DNA from: JBDKGH01 sp039798265
GTDB taxonomy: Bacteria; Bacteroidota; Bacteroidia; Flavobacteriales_D; Sanyastnellaceae
Reading direction: 5' to 3'
Assembly: GCA_039798265.1 (NCBI GenBank)
Contig: JBDKGH010000151.1
Coordinates: forward strand, 1-37,852
DNA length: 37,852 nucleotides
Below the pieces are notes generated by a model. The model saw only the letters and a list, made by a program, of their open reading frames with translations. It ran no database searches and was not told the DNA's origin. A program made the translations under genes and the position numbers. Positions within the stretch are counted from its first letter, which is position 1. Each line of letters opens with the position of its first letter. This document shows positions 1 through 7,363 of this stretch, in pieces.

Positions 1-989
1 GCTTTCCATTTCATCGCATCCAAATCGCCTACCAAGGTGGTGTTCACATAGTCATCTTCCTCCTTTGCTGGACCATAGATGTAAGTAAAACCATCATACA
101 CAAAAATGCTATTGATTGCCCAGGCTTGATTGGGGCTTTTCACCGGCGTTCGCTGCACGATATCAGCATCATTTTCTAACAGCAGGTAGGTATAATTCCC
201 CGGTTCGGGATCAGCTACTTTTTTCATGCCTTGTCCACCCATAGGGGCGAACACCAAAGCCAATTGACCCTGCGAAATATCATCCGCTTCTTCATCAGCT
301 TCGTCGCTATTGCTCACTACAAGACTTGACACTATACTCTGTGGAAAATCGAATTTAAACTCCGTTGTCTTCACCACATCTAGGTTGGGATCAATCACCA
401 AAGCAGAGAAATTTTTATAGGTCGCCCAAGGATCTGCTGTTTTCCCTTTTTGTTTTTCCCCAACAATAACGAGTACCTCACCTGTTTCATCATTCTCTGC
501 TTTGCGATGCAGGTAGTATTTATTTCCCTCATCGTTTTTTGGTTTTACCTTCTCGAGCAGTTTGACACTCTTATCATAGCCGCCCCAAAACCAGTTCCAA
601 CTGTAAGTCACCAATTTTCGTTTTAAGACTAATGTCCCCACCAAATTGGCCTCCACGCTGATGGCTTCAATTTGATAGGTTTCGCCCTTATACTTGAACC
701 ATTTGTATTTGGTGCGCGCTTTTTCAAACTCTAGTTCTTCTGTTTTAAGCTCTTTAAAATTAAACTCGGTGTCAAAAACGTAGGTTTCGAATTTGGCCAC
801 GCGGTCGTTACTTTTCGTGCAATAAGTCATTTCTACAATGCCTTTTACTTCGTCGATATGGATATCTCCTAAAAAGCCGCGATTGGCCTTTCCAGAAATT
901 TCATAGGTTTTTTCCAAACTCAACTGCTGTGCAAAAAGCGGTGTACTGGCCATCAAGGCCGCGCACAGAATGAATAAAATCTTTTTCAT
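1..989 (-). CDS. Secreted protein of unknown function, C-terminus outside window
   Basis: An open frame runs from an ATG at 989 leftwards off the window edge, so at least 329 residues are present and the C-terminus is missing. The first 21 residues form a clear Sec signal peptide (MKKILFILCAALMASTPLFA, then Q). The mature part is rich in Lys, Glu, Tyr and Trp and looks like beta-strand repeats (for example FKYKGETYQIEAI and IFVYDGFTYIYGP), with an acidic DEADEEADD stretch near residue 240. I do not recognise a family. It could be a periplasmic or surface beta-propeller-like protein, but this is only an impression. It is divergent from the rmlB gene. Any sorting domain would lie outside the window. 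Confidence 0.8.
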   Translation of the reverse strand, partial: MKKILFILCAALMASTPLFAQQLSLEKTYEISGKANRGFLGDIHIDEVKGIVEMTYCTKSNDRVAKFETYVFDTEFNFKELKTEELEFEKARTKYKWFKYKGETYQIEAISVEANLVGTLVLKRKLVTYSWNWFWGGYDKSVKLLEKVKPKNDEGNKYYLHRKAENDETGEVLVIVGEKQKGKTADPWATYKNFSALVIDPNLDVVKTTEFKFDFPQSIVSSLVVSNSDEADEEADDISQGQLALVFAPMGGQGMKKVADPEPGNYTYLLLENDADIVQRTPVKSPNQAWAINSIFVYDGFTYIYGPAKEEDDYVNTTLVGDLDAMKWK

Positions 990-1121
990 GGGTAAGGTGT
1001 GTTAATGATCACAAATCAATCCCTTTGGGCCTTCGTGGCTATACGGTAAATCCCCTATTTTATCCCTTTGCCTTTAGAACATTTGGCAATGAAAGCAGCA
1101 TGAAATGTGTATTTTTACCTC

Positions 1122-2174
1122 ATGAACATTTTGGTAACCGGAGGAGCTGGTTTTATTGGCTCGCATGTCGTACGTCTTTTGGTAAAAAAATACCCAACGT
1201 ACACCATCGTCAACTTTGATGCCTTGACTTACGCGGGCAATTTGGCCAATTTGAAAGATGTGGCTGATGCTCCGAACTATCATTTTGAAAAAGGCGATAT
1301 CTGTGATCCCAATCGTGTAGCTGAAGTATTAGAAAAACACACCATCACACACATACTCCACCTGGCCGCTGAAAGCCATGTAGACCGCAGCATTACGAAC
1401 CCCTTGGCCTTTGTTCAAACCAACGTAATGGGCACGGTCAATATGCTTCACTGTGCTAAGCATTTCTGGAAAGGTAATTGGGCGAATAAACGTTTTTATC
1501 ACGTTTCCACTGACGAGGTATTCGGTTCATTAGGTGCCGACGGTGCCTTTTCTGAAAGCACTGCTTACGATCCACACAGCCCCTATAGCGCGAGCAAGGC
1601 ATCAAGCGATCATTTCGTAAGAGCCTATCATGATACCTACGGTATGCCCGTGGTGATTAGCAATTGCAGCAATAACTTCGGTACCCATCACTTCCCCGAA
1701 AAGTTGATCCCTTTGATGATCAATAACCTTCGCCACAAAAAACCCTTGCCTGTATATGGTAAAGGAGAAAATGTGCGCGATTGGCTTTGGGTAGAGGACC
1801 ATGCAAGAGCCATTGATACCATTTTACACCAAGGCAAAAACGGTGAAACCTACTGCATTGGCGGAAATAATGAGTGGAAAAACATTGACCTCGTTCATTT
1901 GCTTTGCGAAATAATGGATGATCGAATGCAACGCCAATCGGGTGAATCAGCCTCTTTAATCACCTATGTAACCGATCGTCCGGGTCATGATTTGCGTTAT
2001 GCCATTGATGCCAGTAAGCTGCAAAACGAATTGGGTTGGAAACCCACCCCAGACTTCCGTGCGGCGTTAGAAGCTACTGTAGATTGGTATCTCACCAACG
2101 ATGAGTGGGTAGAGGCTGTTACTTCGGGTGAATATCAAAAGTATTATGCCGAACAGTATGCCACTCAAAAGTAG
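1122..2174 (+). CDS. rmlB: dTDP-glucose 4,6-dehydratase
   Basis: Extended short-chain dehydrogenase that converts dTDP-glucose to dTDP-4-keto-6-deoxyglucose, the second step towards dTDP-rhamnose and related deoxysugars for surface polysaccharide. The NAD-binding Rossmann motif GGAGFIGS lies at residues 7-14. The catalytic Thr-Asp-Glu triplet is in STDEVFG (T130-D131-E132), and the YxxxK pair is Y155/K159 in YSASK. The length of 350 residues is normal for RmlB. The ATG at 1122 is preferred to an in-frame GTG at 1107, because the family begins MNILVTGG and a TATTTTTA box (1110-1117), a one-base variant of the Bacteroidota -7 element, lies between the two. A PHP-type phosphatase gene follows 26 bp downstream, consistent with a polysaccharide role. 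No other rml genes are in the window. Confidence 0.96.
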   Translation: MNILVTGGAGFIGSHVVRLLVKKYPTYTIVNFDALTYAGNLANLKDVADAPNYHFEKGDICDPNRVAEVLEKHTITHILHLAAESHVDRSITNPLAFVQTNVMGTVNMLHCAKHFWKGNWANKRFYHVSTDEVFGSLGADGAFSESTAYDPHSPYSASKASSDHFVRAYHDTYGMPVVISNCSNNFGTHHFPEKLIPLMINNLRHKKPLPVYGKGENVRDWLWVEDHARAIDTILHQGKNGETYCIGGNNEWKNIDLVHLLCEIMDDRMQRQSGESASLITYVTDRPGHDLRYAIDASKLQNELGWKPTPDFRAALEATVDWYLTNDEWVEAVTSGEYQKYYAEQYATQK

Positions 2175-2178
2175 TGCT

Positions 2179-2186
2179 TACCTTTG
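2179..2186 (+). promoter_or_regulatory. Bacteroidota -7 box TACCTTTG before cpsB-like gene
   Basis: An exact match to TAnnTTTG lies 14 bp before the ATG at 2201. An upstream GTG at 2174 precedes the box, so the box favours the ATG as the start. No clear -33 TTTG is present at the expected distance. Confidence 0.45.
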
Positions 2187-2200
2187 AGCCTACTAAACCC

Positions 2201-2959
2201 ATGAGCCTTTTCAAAAAACTCTTTTCTCAAAAAGAAAAGCCACTACCTGAGCCCATATCCTATGCCGATGTGGTGGTGGACATGCATTCGCATTTTATTC
2301 CCGGAATAGATGATGGAGCTCCCACGGTAGAAGCCTCCTTGGAGTTATTGAAAGCCATGCATGACTTTGGGTATAAAAAGGTCATCACCACCCCGCACGT
2401 GTACACCGACCTGTATAAAAACACACCCGAAACAATACTTGGTGGTTTGGCTGCAGTAAAGGAAGCACTGAAGCAGCAAGATTGGTCCATTGAAATAGAG
2501 GCCGCGGCAGAGTATTTTCTCGATGAACACACAGAAAATTTGATTGAGAAAAAGGAACTGTTGACCTTTGGAAACAACTACGTGTTATTCGAAATTTCAT
2601 TCGCGGCAGAGCCTGCCAATCTTGGCCGTGGCATTTTCAATATGCATTTACAGGGCTACAAACCCATTATCGCCCACCCCGAGCGCTATGACTACTGGCA
2701 CGGAAATATGTCCAAATACGAGTCGCTCATGGACAAAGAGGTGCTCATACAGATCAATATCAACTGTTTGACCGGTCAATATGGTCCAGGGGCTAAAAAA
2801 ACCTGTGAAAACTTGATCGACGCGGGAATGGTGAGTTTTATTGGTTCTGACTGTCATCACCCTGGGCACATTAACTTGATGGAAGCCGCTCGCACTCAGC
2901 CCTATTTGAAAAAAATCATCGAATCAGGCAAGTTGCTGAATGCCTCATTGCTCCAATAA
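2201..2959 (+). CDS. CpsB/YwqE-type tyrosine-protein phosphatase (PHP domain)
   Basis: A metal-dependent PHP-fold phosphatase. Relatives (CpsB, YwqE, Wzb-like PHP enzymes) dephosphorylate the tyrosine kinase that controls capsule or exopolysaccharide chain length. The signature metal-binding motif is DMHSHFIPGIDDGA (D27, H29, H31). Further His ligands appear in TTPHVY, AHPERYDYW and SDCHHPGH. The 252 residues match the usual length of about 250. No signal peptide is seen, so it is probably cytoplasmic. The ATG at 2201 is chosen over a GTG at 2174, because a -7 box separates them and the extra residues are not family-like. It lies just downstream of rmlB, in keeping with a surface-polysaccharide pair, but no partner kinase (Wzc) is in the window. 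Confidence 0.9.
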   Translation: MSLFKKLFSQKEKPLPEPISYADVVVDMHSHFIPGIDDGAPTVEASLELLKAMHDFGYKKVITTPHVYTDLYKNTPETILGGLAAVKEALKQQDWSIEIEAAAEYFLDEHTENLIEKKELLTFGNNYVLFEISFAAEPANLGRGIFNMHLQGYKPIIAHPERYDYWHGNMSKYESLMDKEVLIQININCLTGQYGPGAKKTCENLIDAGMVSFIGSDCHHPGHINLMEAARTQPYLKKIIESGKLLNASLLQ

Positions 2960-3039
2960 ATGGGGTTAAAAAAGAACAAAATCACTCTATTAATGTTATT
3001 CACGTGAGAAAAATCAAAGCGCTACAACTTTGATTCCTT

Positions 3040-3047
3040 TACTTTTG
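3040..3047 (+). promoter_or_regulatory. Bacteroidota -7 box TACTTTTG before ferredoxin reductase
   Basis: An exact TAnnTTTG match 26 bp upstream of the ATG at 3074. The expected -33 TTTG is not obvious; a TTTG at 3029-3032 is too close. It probably drives the reductase-ferredoxin pair. Confidence 0.5.
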
Positions 3048-3073
3048 CCCCGAAAATTTGTGAAACCGACAAA

Positions 3074-4081
3074 ATGATCGAAACCGATATTATCATCTTA
3101 GGAGCTGGCCCATGCGGACTCTTTACCGTATTTGAAGCAGGACTTCTAAAACTCAAATGTCATTTGATTGATGCTTTGCCTCAAGCAGGTGGCCAACTTA
3201 CCGAAATTTATCCGAAGAAGCCTATCTATGATATTCCTGGATTTCCAGAAGTATTGGCTGGCGAATTGATCGATAATTTGATGCGCCAAGCAGAGCCCTT
3301 TAAGCCCGGCTTTACGCTAGGTGAACGTGCAGAAAAAGTAGAACAAACAGAAGATGGAAAGTGGATAGTAACCACTAGCCGCGGCACACAACATAAAGCG
3401 CCAGTAGTAGCTATTGCCGGTGGCCTTGGCTGTTTCGAGCCTCGCAAACCGCCTATCGCCAATATTGGTGATTTTGAAGATAAAGGCATCGAGTACATTG
3501 TGCGCGATCCTAATTTCTACAAAGGCAAAAAAGTGATCATCAGTGGTGGTGGTGACTCCGCTCTTGACTGGTCTATTTTCTTAGCCAACGGAGTAGCCGA
3601 TCAAGTAACCTTGATTCACCGCAGTAAGAGTTTCCGTGGTCACCCTGATAGCGTGCAGAAAGTACTCGACATGTCAGCTGCTGGCAAAATCAATTTGATT
3701 ACCGATGCCGAAGTAATAGGTGTAAATGGCGAGGACAAATTGCGCAGCATTAAAGTACAGCACTTACCCGAAGGTGAAAGCACATTAGAAACAGACCACT
3801 GGTTGCCGCTCTTTGGATTATCTCCGAAACTCGGTCCATTAGCTGAGTGGGGACTGAACATCGACAAAAACTCGATAGAGGTAAATACCTTTGACTATAG
3901 CACCAATATTCCCGGTATATATGCCATCGGTGATATCAATACTTACCCTGGTAAACTGAAACTCATTCTATGTGGATTCCATGAAGCAACATTGATGGTT
4001 CAAAGTGCCTTCAAACGCATTTATCCCGATAAAAACTACGTTTTGAAATACACCACTGTAAACGGTGTTCAAGGCTTCTAA
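3074..4081 (+). CDS. Ferredoxin--NADP(+) reductase, thioredoxin-reductase type
   Basis: A flavoprotein of the TrxR-like FNR family (YumC type), which transfers electrons between NAD(P)H and ferredoxin. The N-terminal FAD-binding GxGxxG is seen as ILGAGPCG (about residues 8-15). The second dinucleotide-binding motif is ISGGGDSALDW (about residues 156-166). The C-terminal FAD motif is IYAIGDINTYPGK. The CxxC redox pair of true thioredoxin reductases is absent, which fits FNR rather than TrxR. The 335 residues are typical. A 2Fe-2S ferredoxin gene starts 17 bp after its stop codon, so the two likely form an electron-transfer operon behind the TACTTTTG box at 3040. Whether the pair feeds Fe-S assembly, fatty-acid desaturation or another acceptor cannot be told from the sequence. 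Confidence 0.93.
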   Translation: MIETDIIILGAGPCGLFTVFEAGLLKLKCHLIDALPQAGGQLTEIYPKKPIYDIPGFPEVLAGELIDNLMRQAEPFKPGFTLGERAEKVEQTEDGKWIVTTSRGTQHKAPVVAIAGGLGCFEPRKPPIANIGDFEDKGIEYIVRDPNFYKGKKVIISGGGDSALDWSIFLANGVADQVTLIHRSKSFRGHPDSVQKVLDMSAAGKINLITDAEVIGVNGEDKLRSIKVQHLPEGESTLETDHWLPLFGLSPKLGPLAEWGLNIDKNSIEVNTFDYSTNIPGIYAIGDINTYPGKLKLILCGFHEATLMVQSAFKRIYPDKNYVLKYTTVNGVQGF

Positions 4082-4098
4082 TCGTTACGCTCACTACT

Positions 4099-4425
4099 AT
4101 GGATAATATCATTAAAGTAACCGTTGTTGACCGCCAAGGCGAATCACACGAACTCGATGCACCAACGGACATCAATATGAACATGATGGAGTTGTGTAAG
4201 AGCTACGAACTCCCAGTAGAAGGCACCTGCGGCGGAATGGCCATGTGCGCTACATGTCACATGTACATTTTATCCGACCATTCTCTCCCCGAAAAAACCG
4301 ACGATGAAGAAGCTATGCTCGATCAAGCCTTTTTCGTTCGCGGAAATAGCCGCTTAGGCTGCCAAATACACCTCACCAACGAACTCGATGGATTGAAGGT
4401 GCAGTTAGCGGAAGTCGGCAGTTAA
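4099..4425 (+). CDS. 2Fe-2S ferredoxin, adrenodoxin-like
   Basis: A small electron carrier with the four cluster cysteines in the order C44-x5-C50-x2-C53-x34-C88 (EGTCGGMAMCATCHMY, then RLGCQIHL). This is the vertebrate/bacterial-ferredoxin (adrenodoxin, Fdx) arrangement, not the plant type. It has 108 residues and no leader peptide, so it is cytoplasmic. It lies 17 bp downstream of the ferredoxin-NADP reductase gene in the same direction and is most simply that enzyme's partner. A strong hairpin terminator follows at 4455. The ATG at 4099 is the only start that gives a normal N-terminus. Confidence 0.94.
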   Translation: MDNIIKVTVVDRQGESHELDAPTDINMNMMELCKSYELPVEGTCGGMAMCATCHMYILSDHSLPEKTDDEEAMLDQAFFVRGNSRLGCQIHLTNELDGLKVQLAEVGS

Positions 4426-4454
4426 TTATTAATGATTAATGATCTTTAAAAGAT

Positions 4455-4484
4455 AAAGGCGATGAGTGATCATCGCCTTTTTTT
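4455..4484 (+). terminator. Rho-independent terminator after ferredoxin
   Basis: A perfect 11-bp stem, AAAGGCGATGA (4455-4465) paired with TCATCGCCTTT (4470-4480), with the four-base loop GTGA and a T run to 4484. The A-rich left arm could let it work for the convergent gene too. Confidence 0.88.
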
Positions 4485-4500
4485 ATGCTTTTACATTTTT

Positions 4501-4564
4501 ATCATTCTATCATTTTATCATTCTATCATTCTATCATTCTATCATTCTATCATTCTATCATTTT
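4501..4564. repeat. Tandem octanucleotide repeat, (ATCATTCT)x8
   Basis: Eight contiguous 8-bp units fill 64 bp. Six are ATCATTCT; the second and eighth are ATCATTTT. The block lies between the ferredoxin terminator and the stop codon of the convergent esterase gene, so it is non-coding. The period is not a multiple of three. It is a likely length-variable locus. Confidence 0.95.
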
Positions 4565-4569
4565 AATGG

Positions 4570-5790
4570 CTAATTCAAAATGATTTTTTCTGAATGAAGG
4601 GTTCCATTTTCTGACCATGTGATGAGATAAATTCCGCGGGCGATGTCGCCGACAAACAATCTGTTTCCTTCTGCTCTTTTTACTGTGCGCTGGCCTTGAA
4701 TACTGGTAAGTGTAACGGTGCTCACGTGATCAGGAAGAGTGATCCATAACTCTGCTGGATTCGGAAATACACGCTGAATGGGTTGAGATAGTTCATCCGT
4801 ATTTACAGCAAGCAAGCGGTATTCGCAGTCCAGTTCAATATCACAAATGTGATGCGATAAAAAGTTGGTGATGATCGAAAGTGTCGTATCGTAATAGGCG
4901 ATATTCGAAACGTGAGGCACGTGGTCCTGACCTTCGTAAATCTCGAAGCAATGTTCGAGTCCTATTTCATCCATTTTTTCATTGATGGAATTACTTCCGT
5001 CCACTTCTGTAACGGCAACTACACCAAAAGCATATTGCATATCGCTGCCAAATGGCACTGTATTGTCGTTGGTTCCATGAAACAATAAACATGGCTCATC
5101 GTCTGCCTGAATCCACGCTGTATCGCCTATTGCGCCAGCCACAGAAAAGATGGCATTAACCTGAGAAGAGTATCCTGCATTGCCACTTTCACCCTCTATA
5201 CCTCCGCTAATACCTGGATCACTCCAGTTTAGGAAAGAAGGAATTTCTGCTTCTTGATCTAAATAGGCATGATGCAATGCAATATATCCGCCCGCACTTA
5301 CACCACCGAGGTATATTTGATTAGGATCAATGTTAAAGGTATTACCATTTTCTGCCGCATTTTTTCTAAACCAACGAATCGCCGCTTTCATGTCTTGTGT
5401 ACCGCGCATAACAGCCGCCGTCATAGGACCGGAAAGATCTGATGCCAAAGGCCATCCCAAACGATAGTTGATGGATGCCACCACATATCCCATTTTAGCA
5501 AGATCAGTGCACATAGGTACTACATCTGTTCCATCTGAACTTCCGCCCACAAAAAAACCACCGTGAGCAATCATTACCAAGGGTCTGTCCACTTGTGCAT
5601 CGCCTGTAGGTTGATAAACATCCATGGTTAAAACTTGCGCTGCGCCTTGATACGTGAGGTTGTTGCCGTATTCAACACCAATAGTGGTGGTCACTTCGGC
5701 AAATTGAAATTCACGATAGCGTTCGTTTTCACATTGTGCAAAAACAGAAAAAGAAAGGCCAACACCTAATAAGAGTAGTAGAAGTCTCAT
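4570..5790 (-). CDS. Secreted carboxylesterase/lipase with T9SS type A sorting domain
   Basis: An alpha/beta-hydrolase exported through Sec and then the type IX secretion system. Residues 1-19 are a signal peptide ending SVFAQ. The oxyanion-hole motif HGGFF is at about 76-80. The nucleophile elbow GGVSAGG places the catalytic Ser at 165. The acid is probably D242 in HGTNDNTVPF and the His H290 or H293 in GQDHVPHV. The arrangement resembles the carboxylesterase/hormone-sensitive-lipase families. The last roughly 75 residues (from VFPNPAELWITL to the end, with GIYLITW and a final KIILN) are a typical T9SS type A C-terminal signal, so the enzyme should reach the cell surface or medium. The substrate is unknown. 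The gene is convergent with the ferredoxin gene across an 8-bp tandem repeat. Confidence 0.92.
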   Translation of the reverse strand: MRLLLLLLGVGLSFSVFAQCENERYREFQFAEVTTTIGVEYGNNLTYQGAAQVLTMDVYQPTGDAQVDRPLVMIAHGGFFVGGSSDGTDVVPMCTDLAKMGYVVASINYRLGWPLASDLSGPMTAAVMRGTQDMKAAIRWFRKNAAENGNTFNIDPNQIYLGGVSAGGYIALHHAYLDQEAEIPSFLNWSDPGISGGIEGESGNAGYSSQVNAIFSVAGAIGDTAWIQADDEPCLLFHGTNDNTVPFGSDMQYAFGVVAVTEVDGSNSINEKMDEIGLEHCFEIYEGQDHVPHVSNIAYYDTTLSIITNFLSHHICDIELDCEYRLLAVNTDELSQPIQRVFPNPAELWITLPDHVSTVTLTSIQGQRTVKRAEGNRLFVGDIARGIYLITWSENGTLHSEKIILN

Positions 5791-5861
5791 GGGTTAAAGT
5801 TTGCCCACAAGGTAGAAAAAAGATCTTACTTTCTATTGATCAATTACAAATATGACTTAAC

Positions 5862-5888
5862 AAAAAACCCACAAGTAGATGGGATTTT
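5862..5888 (-). terminator. Probable terminator of the mrp-nifU operon
   Basis: On the minus strand, directly after the nifU stop codon, AAAATCCCA pairs with TGGGTTTTTT around an 8-base loop. The core is 4 bp plus a short A-T extension interrupted by one T-T mismatch, and it ends in six T. The stem is weak but well placed. Confidence 0.5.
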
Positions 5889-5892
5889 AGCT

Positions 5893-6159
5893 CTAGATCA
5901 ATTCTGTCTTGGCTGTTATATTGACGGCCTCTACCTCCCTGATTTGGGGTACAGCCGCCTTAATCGCTCCCTCGACTCCCGCTTTCATGGTCATAATACT
6001 CATGGAGCAAGATGAACATGCGCCGTGAAGCTCAACGCGAGCTACGAGGTCGTCGGTGACTTCGATCAAAGAAATACCGCCTCCATCGGCCTCGAGGTAA
6101 GGGCGAATATTCTGAAGAGAGGCGTCTACTTTATCAAAAAGTTCGTGGCGATTCATCAT
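5893..6159 (-). CDS. NifU-like C-terminal domain Fe-S scaffold protein
   Basis: A stand-alone NifU C-terminal (Nfu) domain of 88 residues, which binds a transient Fe-S cluster and passes it to apoproteins. The conserved cluster cysteines are C48 and C51 in GACSSCSMS. The LEADGGG motif near residues 22-28 is also characteristic. It overlaps the upstream mrp-like gene by 4 nt (ATGA), which suggests translational coupling and a shared role in Fe-S cluster carriage. A second in-frame ATG three bases later (6156) is equally possible as the start. A weak terminator follows the stop codon. Confidence 0.94.
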   Translation of the reverse strand: MMNRHELFDKVDASLQNIRPYLEADGGGISLIEVTDDLVARVELHGACSSCSMSIMTMKAGVEGAIKAAVPQIREVEAVNITAKTELI

Positions 6160-7256
6160 GCTTCGGTTGCGGTTGGCTGCGGTTTTGGGCGAAATGGTAA
6201 CATTCTCATTTCGCGCTCAAAGTTAGCAACAATTTCATCAATCCATTTCATAGAAGGTGTTTCCTCTTGCAAAATTGCGGGTCGGCCTGCATCACCCGCT
6301 TCACGTATGCTTTGAATAAGCGGTAAATGGCCAAGGAAAGGTACTTTCAAGTCTTCTGACAGATTTTTCACTCCCTCTTTACCAAAGAGGTAATACCGGT
6401 TGTCAGGTAATTCCTCTGGGGTAAACCAAGCCATATTTTCCACCATCCCGATAATCGGAATATTGATGGCCGGCAATTGGAACATCGCAATTCCCTTTCG
6501 TGCATCGGCCAAGGCTACTTCTTGAGGAGTGCTTACAACAACCGCTCCTGTCAAAGGAATGGTTTGCATGATCGACAAATGAATATCACCTGTTCCTGGA
6601 GGCAAGTCTACCACGAGGTAATCTAAAGCTCCCCAGTGGGCATCGTTGATCATTTGATTCAAGGCTTTATTAGCCATAGCTCCGCGCCAAACAATAGCTT
6701 GATTCACATCTGCGAAAAAACCAATCGATAGCACTTTTACACCGTATTGCTCTAGAGGCTCCAATAAACTGCGGCCATCTACTTCAATAACACGGGGTTT
6801 ATCATGAACCAAATCAAACATGGTTGGAGCCGAAGGGCCGTAGATATCTGCATCGAGTAATCCCACCTTATAGCCTTTGCGAGCCAAGCCCACAGCCAAA
6901 TTGGCTGAAACTGTGCTCTTTCCAACTCCACCTTTACCAGAGGCAACGGCAATCATATTTTTAACACCAGGCAGCGTTCGGCGAAGTTCCCCTTCCCGCT
7001 CATCGCCGCTAATGGCTAACACTTCTGTATCCACTTTCCATTCCTTTCCCAATACACGGTGAATGGCAAACTCACACGCTTCTTTCATGCGCATTTTGGC
7101 ATGCATAGCGGGATTACTCACGCGAACTTGAAGGACGATGGTTTGATCTTTCACGTCCATCACCTTCACCAGATTCAAGGCCACGATGTCTTTTTTCAAA
7201 TCGGGCTCTATCACATTCTTCAGGGCTTCGAAGATGGCTTCTCTAGAAATACTCAT
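6156..7256 (-). CDS. Mrp/NBP35 (ApbC) family Fe-S cluster carrier ATPase
   Basis: A P-loop ATPase of the Mrp/ApbC family, implicated in Fe-S cluster delivery. The first 85 residues or so form a MIP18/DUF59-type domain (VIEPDLKKDIVALNLV). The deviant Walker A motif ASGKGGVGKST lies at about 106-116, followed by LLDADIYGPSAPTMF and DLPPGTGDIHLSI. The usual C-terminal cluster CxxC is absent: after ENMAWF comes TPEELPDNRYY. I believe this is common in Bacteroidota Mrp proteins. The ATG at 7256 (MSISREAIF, 366 residues) fits the family start better than the ATG at 7277 (373 residues). A near-consensus -7 box (GACCTTTG, minus strand, 7290-7283) lies just before 7277, so the longer form cannot be excluded. 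It is coupled to nifU by a 4-nt overlap. Confidence 0.93.
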   Translation of the reverse strand: MSISREAIFEALKNVIEPDLKKDIVALNLVKVMDVKDQTIVLQVRVSNPAMHAKMRMKEACEFAIHRVLGKEWKVDTEVLAISGDEREGELRRTLPGVKNMIAVASGKGGVGKSTVSANLAVGLARKGYKVGLLDADIYGPSAPTMFDLVHDKPRVIEVDGRSLLEPLEQYGVKVLSIGFFADVNQAIVWRGAMANKALNQMINDAHWGALDYLVVDLPPGTGDIHLSIMQTIPLTGAVVVSTPQEVALADARKGIAMFQLPAINIPIIGMVENMAWFTPEELPDNRYYLFGKEGVKNLSEDLKVPFLGHLPLIQSIREAGDAGRPAILQEETPSMKWIDEIVANFEREMRMLPFRPKPQPTATEA

Positions 7257-7311
7257 ATCTTTTTTCTTAAACCACATGACCGCAAAGGTCGCATGAAATT
7301 CACTCTCAGAT

Positions 7312-7336
7312 CAACAATTTATATCCCAAATTGTTG
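7312..7336. promoter_or_regulatory. Inverted repeat in the mrp/photolyase divergent promoter region
   Basis: Perfect 9-bp arms CAACAATTT (7312-7320) and AAATTGTTG (7328-7336) are separated by 7 bp. The repeat sits in the gap between the divergent mrp and photolyase genes, 27 bp before the photolyase ATG. It is not followed by a T run. It looks more like an operator for a dimeric regulator, or a 5' leader hairpin, than a terminator. Confidence 0.5.
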
Positions 7337-7363
7337 TAACCTCCAATCTCCCCCACTACTGCT

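Noticed and set aside
1025..1283. Short frames on both strands before and over the start of rmlB.
   Set aside because: They are shadows of the rmlB region without codon bias, family match or suitable promoters.
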